NCBI RefSeq assembly: GCF_000321225.1
Contig: NW_004450381.1
Span: forward strand, 1,940,457-2,004,456
Length of the DNA stretch: 64,000 bases
Source: Odobenus rosmarus divergens
Lineage: Eukaryota; Chordata; Mammalia; Carnivora; Odobenidae
Direction: 5' to 3'
Below the pieces are notes generated by a model. It was not told the DNA's origin. It made no database searches and saw only the letters and a program-made list of their open reading frames with translations. Positions 1 through 12,100 of the stretch are shown here, piece by piece (positions within the stretch are counted from its first letter, which is position 1; each line of letters opens with the position of its first letter). A program made the translations under genes and the position numbers.

Positions 1-454
1 CTGGAGGAAGGGGTGGTTTCCAGCCTGTCTCCCCGGGATTGGGCGACGTGGGGGAACAATGGTGGGTGGTGGGGCTGGTGGATGGTCGTCCCCATGTGCC
101 CGGGTGGCTCTGCTGAGGACCAGGCGCTGCCCTCAGCCCGAGAGGCAGGACTAAACCGTCCAAAGGAGGCAATGCCCGTTCCCTCTGTGCCCACCGACGC
201 AGCCCAGGATGGCCCAGCAGGGCTTCCCCAGGGCTTTTCGCCCAGCTTCCCATGTGTGCACTGTAACCTACTCCCTGGAATGGGTCTTCTGAGAGACGCC
301 CGGGGAAATCTCCCCGGGAGGGAAATCTGGTCTCTCTTATTGCTACAATCTGTTCTCCGGAGCTCTAGCGTCCACATCTTTAATTCTTTGCTGCCCTTCT
401 CTGATCCCCACCAGGCTCCAGCATCACTTAAATGAATAAAGGAACACTGCCTAG

Positions 455-1080
455 GACATCTAAGGTGGTAAAGAGTGTTGGTGAGGCTGTAGAGAAACGG
501 GAGCCCTCAAACACGGCCGCTGGGGATATGAAATACTGCAGCCATTCTGGAAAAGTAGGGCAGTTCCTCCCCAGGCTAAACTTGGCTGCCCTACACAGCA
601 ACTCCACCCCCAGGTCTCCACACGGGAAGAATGAAAACATCCGTTCACACAAAGACTTGTGTGCACACGTTCACAGCAGTGTTACCCGTAAAAGCCCCGA
701 GCTGGAAACCCAAGTGTCCATCAACTGGTGAGTGGATAAACAGAACACGGTGAATGAATATGTACGATGGAATATGATTCAGCCATAACCGACACTTGCT
801 ACGATGTGGGTGACCCTCACAAACGTGCTAAGTGTTAGAAGCCTGTCACGAAAGACTGCATAATACAGAATGATTCCGTTCATATGAAATATGCAGAATG
901 GCCAAATCTGCAGACACAAAAGCAGATCAGCCTGCGTCTGGGGGTAAGAACAGTGGGAGATTATAAATGGGAATGATGAAATTGTTTTGGGGGATGGAAA
1001 TATTCTAAAATTGGACTGTCAGAGTTATACAACTGTGTAAATTTACTAAAAATGATTGAATTGTATACTTAAGATGGAGG
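455..1080 (+). repeat. LINE-1 3'-end fragment
   Basis: Old L1 (L1M-type) end, sense on the + strand. It shows the usual succession: GGTGAGGCTGTAGAGAAACG, then 'accca agtgtccatcaactg gtgagtggataaac', then 'gatggaatatgattcagcc', and ends in 'aattgtatacttaa'. It is divergent and partial, and is antisense to BCR. Confidence 0.75.
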
Positions 1081-2041
1081 CACTGTTTGGCAAGCCAATT
1101 GAAGAAAAAAAGATACAGGGTCCCAAACTGGACCACAACAGAGCAAGGAGGGCCCAGGTCCCACGGCCACAGTTTCTTCACAGTGACAGAGGTACGCTTC
1201 TTCAGGGCAAATCCTGGGGAATCTGGACAAGAAGGATTTGCTCATGTGTTTTTATATGTTCATAACTTTTAGAGCCTAAAGTCTATCTCATACGTTTATT
1301 AATCATCACAATCATCATCCATTTTATGTGGCTGGTACAAGAGACCCTTTGGACCTCTCCAAAATAGTTTTAGAGGTGACATGGTTTCTCCCCTTGCTCA
1401 TTTACCTGCAACAGGGGCTGTGTCTCATTCATCTCTGAGCATCCCCACCCCCCCACCCAGGCACCCAGGAAGGCATCCCTCCCCCTCAAAAACGGAAGCC
1501 CTGATGCAGTGAGTGGCTGTGTGGATGGAATGGGCATGGTCCTGAGATAATCCCTGGTGATGAAAAGCTGGGTCTCTCAGTACCTTTGTAACAGTATCTG
1601 CTGTCCCCAGCCACCTGATTGAAAACCACATCTTCCCCAAACCCCATCTCCTGCCTGTCTGACCACAGCTCTTATTCTTATCTTGGTTGATGTCTGCTTC
1701 CGGTACCAGCCCCAAGGACAGAGCTTTTGTCTATTTCATTCGCTGTGGTACCCCCGTGCCAAGATACGTGTATACAGGATACACAACGTAAGCATCTTTA
1801 ATATACACGCATTGCAATGCCTACCGGCACAGACTGAGCGTTTAGTCACTGGGGACTGCTGAGAGCCAGACATCTGCCCTCTTCCAGGTGAGGGTGCTGA
1901 GGCTCCAGAAGTCGGCTTCCCCACCACGCCGCATGGTGCAGGGACTGACTGTCCCTCTGGTGGTGGGGGATTTCATGAAGGGGGCAAGTTGCTGAGTCTG
2001 GGCTCCCATGTCCATCCCTGCACCCTGTGGACATGCTAACT

Positions 2042-2735
2042 CTTTAAAAATTGGTGGCAAAATATATATATATAACATAAAATTAACCATTTTTAAGTGC
2101 ACAATTCAGTAGCATTAAGTACATCCCCGGGCGCCTGGGTGGCTCAGTTGGTTAAGCGACTGCCTTCGGCTCAGGTCATGATCCTGGAGTCCCGGGATCG
2201 AGTCCCGCATCTGGCTCCCTGCTCAGCGGGGAGTCTGCTTCTCCCTCTGACCCTCCCCCATCTCATGCTCTCTCTCTCTCATTCTCTCTCTCAAATAAAT
2301 AAAATCTTTAAAAAAAAAGTACATCCCCAATGTTGTGCAATCACCACCACCATCTACCTCCAAAACTTCTTCATCATCCCAAACACTGTCCCCATGAAGC
2401 TGTAACTCCCCATCCCCACCCTCCTCCCAGCCCCTGGGAACCTCTGTTCTACTCTCAGGCCCTAGGAATTCCCCAGTCCTAGGTACCTCCTGTAAGTGGA
2501 ATCACAGATTACTCATCCTTTTGTGTCTGGCTTATTTCACTTAGTACAATATCCTCACAGTCCATCCATGTAGCGTATGTCTGAATGTCCTTCCTCTGTT
2601 ATGGCTGCATAATATTTCTCTGTATGGATATACCACACTTGGTTTATGGACCCACCAGCTGATGGACACTTTGGCTTCCTTCCAGTTTCGGGTTGTCATG
2701 CGTGTACAAGTGCTGGTGGCATCTCCACATTCATA
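2042..2735 (-). repeat. LINE-1 3'-end fragment interrupted by a CAN-SINE
   Basis: Antisense L1M-type sequence: 'caattcagtagcattaagtac', 'ctgtaagtggaatcacag', 'tcacttagtacaatatcctc', 'ggctgcataatattt'. The L1 was split at 2128/2317 by a younger SINE whose 12-bp target duplication is L1 sequence. Confidence 0.75.
2129..2316 (+). mobile_element. CAN-SINE (tRNA-Lys-derived), full length
   Basis: It starts at the GGCGCCTGGGTGGCTCAG head and ends in AAATAAATAAAATC plus poly-A. It is flanked by an exact 12-bp target-site duplication AAGTACATCCCC (2117-2128 and 2317-2328). Confidence 0.95.
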
Positions 2736-3927
2736 CAGCTGCCGTGGGGCACTTGGGTGGGCAAATGAGGAGACTGCCCGCGAGTGGGTAGACATCACAG
2801 TGGGGTCTTGGTGAGGGTTGGAGCGTGGGTGTCAGGGCACCCCTAGAAGTTGGGTGGACTTGTTGGGTCTGTATCCAACCAGGTTTCCACGCATGAGGCA
2901 AGCAACCCAGGCTGGCAGAGTTTGGGAAACCACATACGGCCACCCCAAGCACCAGCTTCGAGTAAAGCAAGGGTCAAACTAGGAACCTGAGGCCCCAACC
3001 TCATCCAAGACTCACAAAAAAAAAAAACGTTAGAAAGAAAAAACAAACAACTCTGATGATCCCATTGGAATGAGTTGTAAGCCCAGCTAGACTCGCAAAA
3101 TATCAGGAGAAATGGGAGAAGACAAAATTCTAGCATTTGATATTAAGTTAATCACGGAGATGAAACAGGGTGGAGGGGGTTTAGCAACATAGAAAATTTG
3201 CAAACGGAGAAGAGAGCAGGGAAAGATGGAAGGAAGGACTTCTTATTGACTGCAAGGCTCCAATTTCCCGGGGCTTTGATGAATCTGGTGATTATTGCCG
3301 GATGCCAGTCCCAGCCCCTGGCCTAGGACGTGCTGGAGCCCTCGGGCAGTGCCGGCAGGCGCCCATCCTACTCCTGCGGGACCCGGTCAGCTCCTCCGGC
3401 CAGCTTCCAGCTCTGCCACAACAGGTGCATTCCCATCACTCCTTGGTCCTGCTCTGCTCAGAGCATAGGATGTTTGACATCTCCACCTGGGAAAATCCTT
3501 CCCCTGAAGCCCCAGACCCAGTGACCCCAACTCTGTGAAGACTTCTCTGTCCCCTGACTCCCCCAAAATAACTGTGCCATCCCAGCCACACAGCCACTCC
3601 AGCTCATGGCCTGCTCTGGCTCTCAGCACATCTGCAGCATTCCTTCCTTCCTGAGACTCTCCGCTCTGTGAAACATAGGGGCAGATATCTTCTTGTTCTC
3701 GGGGTCCCTGGTGCCTGGCATGTAGGAGGCCCTGGATCACTAGGCTGGCACCGTGGGCTCTTGGTGTCTGGTGATGGACAGGGATGGCTTTGCTTGCTCA
3801 GACTCAGAGCTGACTCAGAGAAGACTCCCAGTGGGGCCCTGTGCACCTGTCTGCACGTAAGGGCTCAGGTTTGCAAGTCTATGACTCTTTCTTGGACAGC
3901 CGGCGCCCCCAGGGCCGTGTCCCAGGA

Positions 3928-4247
3928 ATAGGGACCACTGCAGTGGGGTTTTGCAGCAGGGGAGAGAGATGGAGCCCAACTCTGAATACGACAAGGAGAG
4001 AGGGAATTTATAGCCAAGGAGCGGGGTGTGGGGGATCATCGGTTGGAAGTTACTAAAGGGAAACATCAGGGGTAAGGGGGGATTCTGGCTAAACCAACCT
4101 AATGGGTTCCTTGCTGAAAGCAGGCTGGGGCAATCGGACATCACCCAGGGGTGGTGGGGAGCCAGGAGTCTGGTCACTTATCAAAGGTAATCAGCTATCA
4201 AAGATATCAGGGGGTGGTTCTTGCTAAAATTGGGCACTTGGGGACAT
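3928..4247 (+). repeat. Inverted repeat, left arm
   Basis: 320 bp that is the reverse complement of 5476-5779, with 3 mismatches over about 304 aligned bases. It also has one extra 16-bp block (GGAATTTATAGCCAAG, around 4003-4018). It begins ATAGGGACCACTGCAGTGG and ends CTTGGGGACAT. The repeat family is not recognised. An LTR fragment or a recent inverted duplication is possible. Confidence 0.9.
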
Positions 4248-5475
4248 ATATACACTATATCCTTCTGCCTTTCTGTCTAGTATGGCCTGATGCTCTGAAC
4301 AAACCAACTCACCCATCCTGCGTTTGGGAGGGGGAGCCCTCCATCCTCCTCTCACGATCGTTGAGGAGGGGAAGTGGGGATCTGGCCAGTCACCTGAAGA
4401 GCAAAGGCTGTAACCTGAGACTCAGACTGGTGGTTTCCGAACCCTTAGCTCATCAGTACCATGCAGAGGAGTGAAGACAGACTGATCTAGCCCCAGGAAA
4501 TTGGGACCTAGCTCCGCAGATGACTCTGATGCCTTCTGCCCAGGCAGGTGTGTGAGCAGCTTTGCTGGAGACTTGGATTTCCATCCCTGGCCCCTCGGAG
4601 GGGCCTGCCTGGCCTCTGCCCTCCTGGTCAGCCGTAGACTTCTCCCTGGCCCCCCGTAGACACTCCTGGGGTGCTGCACCTTCCCCACCTCACAGGAAGG
4701 GCTTTACACTCAGCTTATGAGTCAATGTACATATTGGGTGGGGGGGTGGGAAGCACTTGGGGGAGGGAGGAAGGCCATGCTATTCCCATGCCCCCACCCT
4801 GACCCCAGCAACAGGACAGGCAGGGCTCTATGTCCCTCCCACATGGCATACTTGGAAGGGGCCTGATATTGTTGGGAAAAGCCCCCACTCAGAGTCATGG
4901 ACGCCCTCCCTTAGGTGTGCCCCAGTGTCGGGGGTGGGGGGTTGGGGGAGGCGGAAGGAGGCCTGGCTGGGGCCACAGGGGGCCATCACCGCTCCTCCTC
5001 TGACTTCCTGCCTTCTTGCTCCTGGGGATGCCAGCTCATAAACAGGCTCCACCGGGAATGGGGGTCTCCAGGGGCAGGGCCAGCCACTGCCTACTCTGTG
5101 TGAGTCACAAACGGACCTTGTGTCATGCTGGGATTCCTTCCTGGCTAATGATGGCTCAGCGGCCAGACTTCCCACTCACTTAGCTCTTCCATGGAAGCAG
5201 ACCCAGATGACAGGGTGGAACCAGAGTCCGCCTTCTCCACCAACAGTAACGACACCGAGTGATATAGCAGCAGTGGCCACTGAAGACCCCCGCGCCTGGC
5301 TCCATGGCCCCTGGCCCCAGTTTACACGTGAGGAAATACGTTTATCCGGGCAGTGACGACTTGCCCCAGCTCACAGGAGGTGCACTGGGGCTGAGGGAGT
5401 GGACAGAGGGTCTCCCTTGGGCCACACCAGTCAGGCTCCTCCGAGTTGTTTTCCAACCAAACCTCGTTCTTGGGA
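4248..5475. other. Spacer of the inverted repeat
   Basis: 1228 bp between the two arms. No coding potential, transposase-like frame or internal repeat could be supported. Base composition is like the surrounding intron. Confidence 0.6.
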
Positions 5476-5779
5476 ATGTCCCCAAGCACCCAATTTTAGC
5501 AAGAACCACCCCCTGATATCTTTGATAGCTGATTACCTTTGATAAGTGACCAGACTCCTGGCTCCCCACCACCCCTGGGTGATGTCCGATTGCCCCAGCC
5601 TGCTTTCAGCAAGGAACCCATTAGGTTGGTTTAGCCAGAATCCCCCCTTACCCCTGATGTTTCCCTTTAGTAACTTCCAACCGATGATCCCCCACACCCC
5701 GCTCCTCTCTCCTTGTCGTATTCAGAGTTGGGCTCCATCTCTCACCCCTGCTGCAAAACCCCACTGCAGTGGTCCCTAT
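5476..5779 (-). repeat. Inverted repeat, right arm
   Basis: 304 bp, reverse complement of the left arm (3928-4247) at about 99% identity. It lacks the 16-bp block. Its outer end reads CCACTGCAGTGGTCCCTAT. A T-rich run (about 5841-5857) lies 60 bp beyond. Confidence 0.9.
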
Positions 5780-6369
5780 ACCTGTATCCTGCTGAATATA
5801 GTCAAACCTTGACGTTCTAACAAGGTCATGTACAATTTCCTTTTTTTTTTTTTTTTTAATGGAGTCCACGTCCTCCGCTCCTGTCCTATCTTGTGCTATT
5901 GGAAGGAGCAGGAAGGGAGAGTGTTTTTGCTGAGGAGCACCCCTCAGAGCGCCTGCATGGGGAAATGCAGACTGGGGTCAGAGGGCAGAAAGGGGCAGAG
6001 AACAGCTGAAGCTCGGAGATGCCCCAAGCCAGCCCCCACGACCCCACTGCTCTCCTCCTCCCCGGGACAGGGCAGGGTGCTCACGTGGCACCCCTGGTGT
6101 GTCTAAGAGCACAGGCTGTGCTCATAAAGGACTATTTTGTTCATATCCAGTAGTGTCATGGCAAAGGGTTTCCAGAGAGGGCCTGACAGAATGAAAGAAG
6201 GGGACGAGTACCCTCTTCCTTTTCGCTTTTCCACTGAGCCACCCGGTTATCCAGTGACAGCGCTCAGAGGCCCTGGTTCCAAATCTTACCACCCCACTGG
6301 GACTCTAGCAGTGGAGGATTTGGATGAGTCGAGTCAAAGGTCGGTGGAATCCGAGCCTCCCTTAGTCTT

Positions 6370-6557
6370 TTTTTTTAAGATTTTATTTATTTGAGAGAGA
6401 GAATGAGAGAGAGAGAGCACGAGAGGGGAGAGGGTCAGAGGGAGAAGCCGACTCCCCGCTGAGCGGGGAGCCCGATGCGGGACTCGATCCCGGGACGCCA
6501 GGACCATGACCTGAGCCGAAGGCAGTCGCCCAACCAACTGAGCCACCCAGGCGCCCT
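6370..6557 (-). mobile_element. CAN-SINE, full length, antisense
   Basis: Poly-T, then AAGATTTTATTTATTTGAGAG, then the reverse-complemented body and GAGCCACCCAGGCGCC head. A 17-bp exact target-site duplication GAGCCTCCCTTAGTCTT lies at 6353-6369 and 6558-6574, so the insertion is young. Confidence 0.95.
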
Positions 6558-7459
6558 GAGCCTCCCTTAGTCTTGTGTGATGGACTGAAAAAAGGAGCCG
6601 GACACCCAGTCCATGTGCATCCTTAGCTTGCCATGGGGCTCTCTGCAAGACGGGGTTCAGGGCATGGGTGTGCGGGAGGGACGCCGGGGCTGGGGACAGA
6701 TGCAAACGTGGAGAGGGAGAGGGGAGGGGGCGCAAGGGGAACACATTAGCTGTCGAGCAGCAGAGCAGAGCCTGAAAACTCAAAGGGCCCGAGCTGTGAC
6801 TGTTGCCCACTGGGTGCCGAAACATGTCAGTCCTCAAAGATGTCCAGCACCAGCTGCTCACAGAACAGCAAGAGCTGGGAAACCCCTTAGTGTCCATTAA
6901 GAGCAGAAGAGCCCCTTGATGTGGGTGACTCAATCCTTGGGATTCTCTATCAAGCCACGAAGGTGAACGGGATCTATGTGGACATATGGGGTTGGATCTC
7001 AAGGACACTGGGGAGTCAATGCACGTGAGCTGCAGAATGGTGAGTGTCCACACTTTGCAGTGGGCACATGCATCTGTCAAGGTGGGACCCATGCCCAGCT
7101 CATGGTTGGGGAAGGGACCTGGCTTGTCAAAGATCCCTGGATAGGACCCCAAAAGTGGAACAGCTGAAAAGCACTGGCTTGCATTTCTGTTTCTTCTATT
7201 CAGAAGCCCTTTGCTACCAAGACCCCTACAACTGGCTCAATGGTGTACGAGGCTGATGGGGAGCAAGGAGGAACCATCCCCTTCTCCCTCAGCATCTAAG
7301 CCACAGGTAGGACCCAGGTCCAGGGCATCTACCGGGTGGCCCTGGACCAGCAGCTGGCCCTCAAAGACCATGCCCGTTGACAGAGGATTTCAACCACCTT
7401 CATCATCTCAACCTCAGTCCACACTTCCTCATTGACTACATTCTTTTTTCCAGCTTATC

Positions 7460-7815
7460 TGTTAACTCAGGCAAAAGACCCTGAGGGCAAAGCAACCCGT
7501 GATGAGAACCGAAGCTATCCCCTCAAGCAGTAAGGACTGCCCTGAATTCGGCAAGACCCCACGCGACTGACCCCAAGACAATGCTCCACCTGACCTTCAC
7601 TGCCCACCTGCAGGCACCCACCGACCTCTGTCCCACACTTTCCTTCTATAAGCCTGCAAGTATTTTTAGCACTTTGGAGACCATCTTTGAGACGCTAGCC
7701 TGCTGTTTTCCCGGTGGTGGCCTCGTTGAAGTAAATCCCTTTCTTGTCTCACCATCTCTCGTCTCTCTGCCTTTGGATTTTATCAGCGGTGAGTAGCTGA
7801 ACCTGGTCTGTTTGG
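7460..7815 (+). repeat. Possible LTR 3'-end fragment
   Basis: It has the composition and 3'-end pattern of an endogenous-retrovirus LTR ('ggtggcctcgttgaagtaaat', 'ccctttcttgtctcacc', then 'tttggattttatcagcggtg'). The family is not identified and the borders are approximate. It could also be an unrelated old repeat. Confidence 0.4.
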
Positions 7816-8992
7816 GAACCCCCTGCACCCCAGTTACACCATCTGAGAGAGGGGCCAAGAATCCTGCTTTCTCTATGCCAGGTAAGGCTGCCCCACTGAT
7901 CCCCAACGTGCATCTCAAACCTTAGTGGACTCACTGGAGTGTTGCCCCAGGCCGGTTCTACCCCTGACTTCAATAGAGTCCAGCCCCAGGTCCTGTCTGT
8001 GGGGGCGGCTGAGGCCCTGGGCCTGCTCTCCTGGGAAGGTGCGGGGTATGGGGTGGTGTCTGCTGGAAGGCAGGTCGGGGAGGGCAGGTACAAGGCAGTC
8101 AGAGGAGCATTTTTGCTTTTAGACCTGGTCTCAAAGTACAGGGTGGGAGGGGGGTCCCTGGAGGCCCTGAGCCACTGAATTCCCTAGTAAGCTTCCAGGG
8201 TGGGAAATTAGGCAGCGGTGAAAACCTGGGGAACCAGAACCTGAGAACCTGGTGAAACAGAGAGGGGGTCTGGAGCCCCTGCTAAGTGAGGACTTGCTCC
8301 TCTGAAGGATGAGCATGTGCTGCCCCCCTCCCCAGGAAGACAAAATTACTCAGGAGTGAGTCACCCTCCCCCTCCTTCATCCCTGCTGCTCACTCAGTAT
8401 TTCAGCACAAAAGGATTTTACTTCCTGCCCTCAGAGAAGGGAGGAAGGGCTTCATGGAGAGCCCCCTTCTCCCACGGACACCTGGAATGCCCAGCCCACT
8501 TCTGCTGGGGGCTTTACCCGAGGGTCCAAGGGTCGGAGAGGAGTGGGAGCAGTCAGTGCCCACCCCCAGAGCGGGGCAGGGAGGAACCTGCTCGGCTGGG
8601 TCTGGTAAGAGGCCTGTAAGGAACATGGATATCAGGGCTTCCCCCCCAATGGGGCACAGAACTGCACAGGTGAGCCACAGGAAACACAAGGCCATGGAGG
8701 AACTGAGGCCCCTGCTGTGAGAACAAGCCGAACTGAACTTCCTTTGGGGACAAGATGGGGTATAACAGACACTCAAACACAGAGAGGGGCAGGAAAAGAC
8801 CTGTGAGGGTCCCTTTGCAAGTCCAGGGGCACCTGCGCCCAACCCCTGGAGCCAGGCCATCTCCGTGTCCCAGAAGGTCAACTGGGGAAAGAACTGGGAA
8901 CATCTGGAGGAGGGTGTGGGCAGGTCCAGGGGCAGGTATACGAGGGGGCGCAGAGGGGCTCTGCAGGGGGCAGAGGAGGGTGGTGGCCTCAC

Positions 8993-9124
8993 CTGGACCT
9001 GGCCCTTCCCCATGATCCTGTCTGTGCTCTCGCCATCCTCCTTGGTGATCTTCGTTTTGTTGTAACACTTTTCATAGCACAGTATCCTCAAGGTCTGGGA
9101 GCCTTCCAGCTCAATCTCAAATTC
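8993..9124 (-). CDS. BCR: BCR exon 16 (C2 domain; M-bcr b5)
   Basis: 132 bp, 44 codons, phase 0/0. The acceptor is TTGGGACTTCAG and the donor GTGAGG. The peptide begins [19 protein letters not shown], continues [15 protein letters not shown] and ends [23 protein letters not shown] is C2 strands 4-5. Thr (KITKED) and Ile (DRIMG) replace the Pro and Leu I recall in human. The exon is symmetric, and a human BCR isoform shorter by 44 residues is known, so this exon is the likely cassette exon. It is the last exon found before the window edge. Confidence 0.97.
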
Positions 9125-12100
9125 CTGAAGTCCCAAGAAAGAAGGAAAGTCTCATTAGCAGACAGGTCCAATGGCTTCCCTGCTGCCCCACGAACCCATG
9201 CCTCGAGACCCTCTCCGCTTTAGTCCTGTGACAAAGACCCTCAGAGGTTACTTCCCTGTGAGCACCCCATTGTGGCCCAGTCTGGATGCTTCTGGAAGCT
9301 CTGAATGCCTCTAACATCTAATCCAAACTCCCTAAGCCAGAATGTCAAAGGACAGTCCCCACACCACCTACATCAGAAGCTCAGAGGTGCTGGTTACAAG
9401 TGCAGATATTCTATGGACTTTGGGTGATAATGATGTGTCAGTGTAGGATCACTGATTAGTGGGGGAGGCTGTGCATGTTTGGCGACAGCAGGTATGTGGG
9501 AAATCTCTGTCCTTTCTGCTCTGGACCTAAAGCTGCTCTAAAAAGTCAGTCTATTTGAAAGGGGGAAAAAAAAATCGACCCAGGGAGGTGATAACAGGAG
9601 AGAGGAAAGAACTGTTCCTGTAGGCTTTTGAGGTGTCTGCTGTGGGATGTGTGGTGTTAACTTTCTCCTCCATCATCCCAGGATACCTTCAGTAAATTCT
9701 GCATTTCACACCAGTGCTGTTGCAGGCACAGGTTTGTGGTGGGGAAATGGGAAGAGGGTGACAGAAAAGAAAAAAGGAGAGATTTCTGAGCCCGCATCGG
9801 GGTGGGGAGGGCGCATATGCCAGGAACATGCAACACCCCTGGACGATCCAGATGCACACCCAGGCCGGCCACCAGGGGACCTGCTGGTCTGGAACCCTCC
9901 ATGCCTTGGTTCCTTGAGCCTCCACAGCCGGCTCTCTCCCGAACTCTTTGTGCTGTGTCCAGGACCCCTCCCTCACTGCCCCTGTCAGTCACGGCCCTCT
10001 TTCTCCCTGCAAAGCCTTTGGTGGCTCCATCTGGCTGTGCTGCTCCCTTGCCGTGGCAGCCCCCACCCTTTCTGCAGGGACGCCCAGGGCTATCATGCCC
10101 GGGCAATCCTATGGGCTCCCCGTGCCCCAGTCCTACTAATGCATCGAGTCTGATGATCAGAGTAGGGCACACCAAGAAAGGAGAGCCACACGACTTGAGG
10201 TGGACCAGGCAGCCAGGTGGGACTTAGCTGCTGCATATGCAGGGGGGTGGGAGGTATGCCCCCACCCATATCTTCAAGCATGAGGCCTTTGAGGGCCACA
10301 GCTGCTCCAGAGACTGGGAAATGGCATTCTCACGGATCTGGGGACTTCATCAATATTGGCCACTCTGTCATCATTCCCGTACTCCCAAAGGCTCAAGGCA
10401 AGATGGTAAGCGAGTTAACACAACAGCTCTCCAAGGCGAAGGAGAACAGAGCAGCAAACTATACAAACCCAACACCCGGGGGACAGGCAAATCGGGTCCC
10501 TATGCCAGCCCCGGCTGGCAGAGCCCAGGCTTCCAGAAACCAAGAGGATCACAGGGCTCATTCCAACTTCTGAGGAAAAACACTACGGAAACTTACCAAG
10601 TAAACATTAAGCAATAACAAAGGCAGCACAAATAGCCCTTTTAAGTTCCTTTTTCCAAAAGCTTCTCCAGCAAAATAGGCTGTTTCTTTGTGATTGGGGG
10701 GGTGGTGGATTCTCAGGAACAGAGATAAAATCTCTTGGACTAGTCCCCCCTCTCCTCCCAGGAGATTCCCGGCATGCTGGTGGAATGCTGGTGGCAGCGC
10801 CTGTGCGGGGGCTGGGGCGGTGGGCGCGGACGGGGTAAGCCATCAGGGAACCCTACGGGTAGAGTGCGGGGGGTGTTTCAGACTCTCCCCAAGGACAAGA
10901 TCCTGGCCTGCCTGCCAGGGCCAGCATGCAAGACGTGCCCAGAAGTACCTCACCTCATTCCAGTTGGGCTCCGCTGTGTCTCTATAAACACGTGTCTTGG
11001 CTTTATTCACAAAATAACCAAAGGAGTCCACCTCCAGGGTGCAGTACAGATCTGTGGAAGGGGGACACAAGGAAGGTGACCACGCTTTTCCACATTACCC
11101 GCATTTTCTATAAGAGCAGGGGTTATTTTTGTAGGGGGCCAAGGGCAGGCTGCCCCAAGATGGGCCACTGTGACATGGAGATTATTCTGAGCTGAAGAGA
11201 AACTTTCACCCTTGCCTTAACTACATAGAAGAATCTAGATGGAGGGGTCCAAAATAAGGGTTATGAGCAGAAATAAATTTTATCTGAGTCACCCATTGGT
11301 ATGGCAGGGCAAACATCTGTTCTTTTTCTTTTTTTTACTTCTTAAAGATTTTATTTATTTGTGAGAGAGACAGAGAGTGCGCAAGAGCACAAGCAGGGGG
11401 AGCAGCAGAGGGAGAGGGAGAAGCAGGCTCCTCGCTGAGCAAGGAGCCCTGTGAGGGACTCGATCCCAGGACCCTGGCAGATGCTTAACCAACTGAGCCA
11501 CCTGGGCATCCCCAAACATCTGTTCTTATTGCCCTGTGATATGCATTCCTTTCCTCTCAACTCCCCGACCCCTACCCCCTTCTCCTTAGTTCAGAATGAC
11601 ACATATGCCTCGTTTTGCCTGACTAGCTCTATAATTTCCATGTTCGTGTGGATTTCCTGTGTGTACGCTATTAAACTGAATTTTCTCCTGTTAGTTGGTC
11701 TCATGTCAATTTGATTCTTAGTCCAGCTGAAAGGACCCTTGAGGGGCACAGGAATTCTTGTTCCCTGACATTTTCAAAATCAGAAAAAAAATGGCCTTAA
11801 TTTTCTTCTTTTTTAAAGATTTTATTTATTTATTTGAGAGAGAGTGAGTGAGTGAGAGGGAGAGAGCATGAGTGGGGGAGGGGAGAAGCAGACTCCCTGC
11901 TGCAGGGAGCCCAACGCAGGGCTTGATCCTGTGACTCCGGAATCATGACCTGAACTGAAGGCAGATGCCCAACCAACTGAGCCACTCAGGGGCCCCTTAA
12001 TTTTCTTTTTAAAATAAAACAACACACCAGTGGCTAGCACAAGCCCCTGCACCTCATGCAATGATTCCACCCCGTGGTGCAACTGAACCAGCACCTCTCA

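Larger units (their letters stand above)
1..8992 (-). other. BCR: BCR intron 16 (5' part)
   Basis: No sequence matching exon 17 (C2 end/RhoGAP start) was found on the minus strand here. The human intron at this place is recalled to be long (over 10 kb), so the segment is read as intron. It holds two LINE-1 3' ends (455-1080 and 2042-2735), two CAN-SINEs, an inverted repeat (3928-5779) and an LTR-like segment near 7460-7815. The remaining bases, notably 2740-3927, 5860-6350, 6575-7450 and 7820-8990, look like ordinary unique intron with no feature I can support. Confidence 0.85.

Noticed and set aside
2129..2200. tRNA-Lys-like gene at the head of SINEs
   Set aside because: The similarity comes from the tRNA-derived head of CAN-SINEs. 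These are repeat copies, not functional tRNA genes.
4151..5812. Two identical peptides on opposite strands (MTRLLAPHHPWV... at 3815-4177 minus and 5546-5812 plus; MVGSQESGHLSK... in the other sense)
   Set aside because: They are not a gene pair. They are the two arms of the inverted repeat read in complementary frames.
6334..7152. 272-codon minus-strand open frame
   Set aside because: Its C-terminal part is the antisense CAN-SINE at 6370-6557 and the rest has no recognisable domain. It is a chance frame in GC-rich intron.
1..8992. Search for BCR exon 17 (C2 end and start of RhoGAP)
   Set aside because: No minus-strand segment resembling it with splice sites was found, so the exon must lie outside the window.
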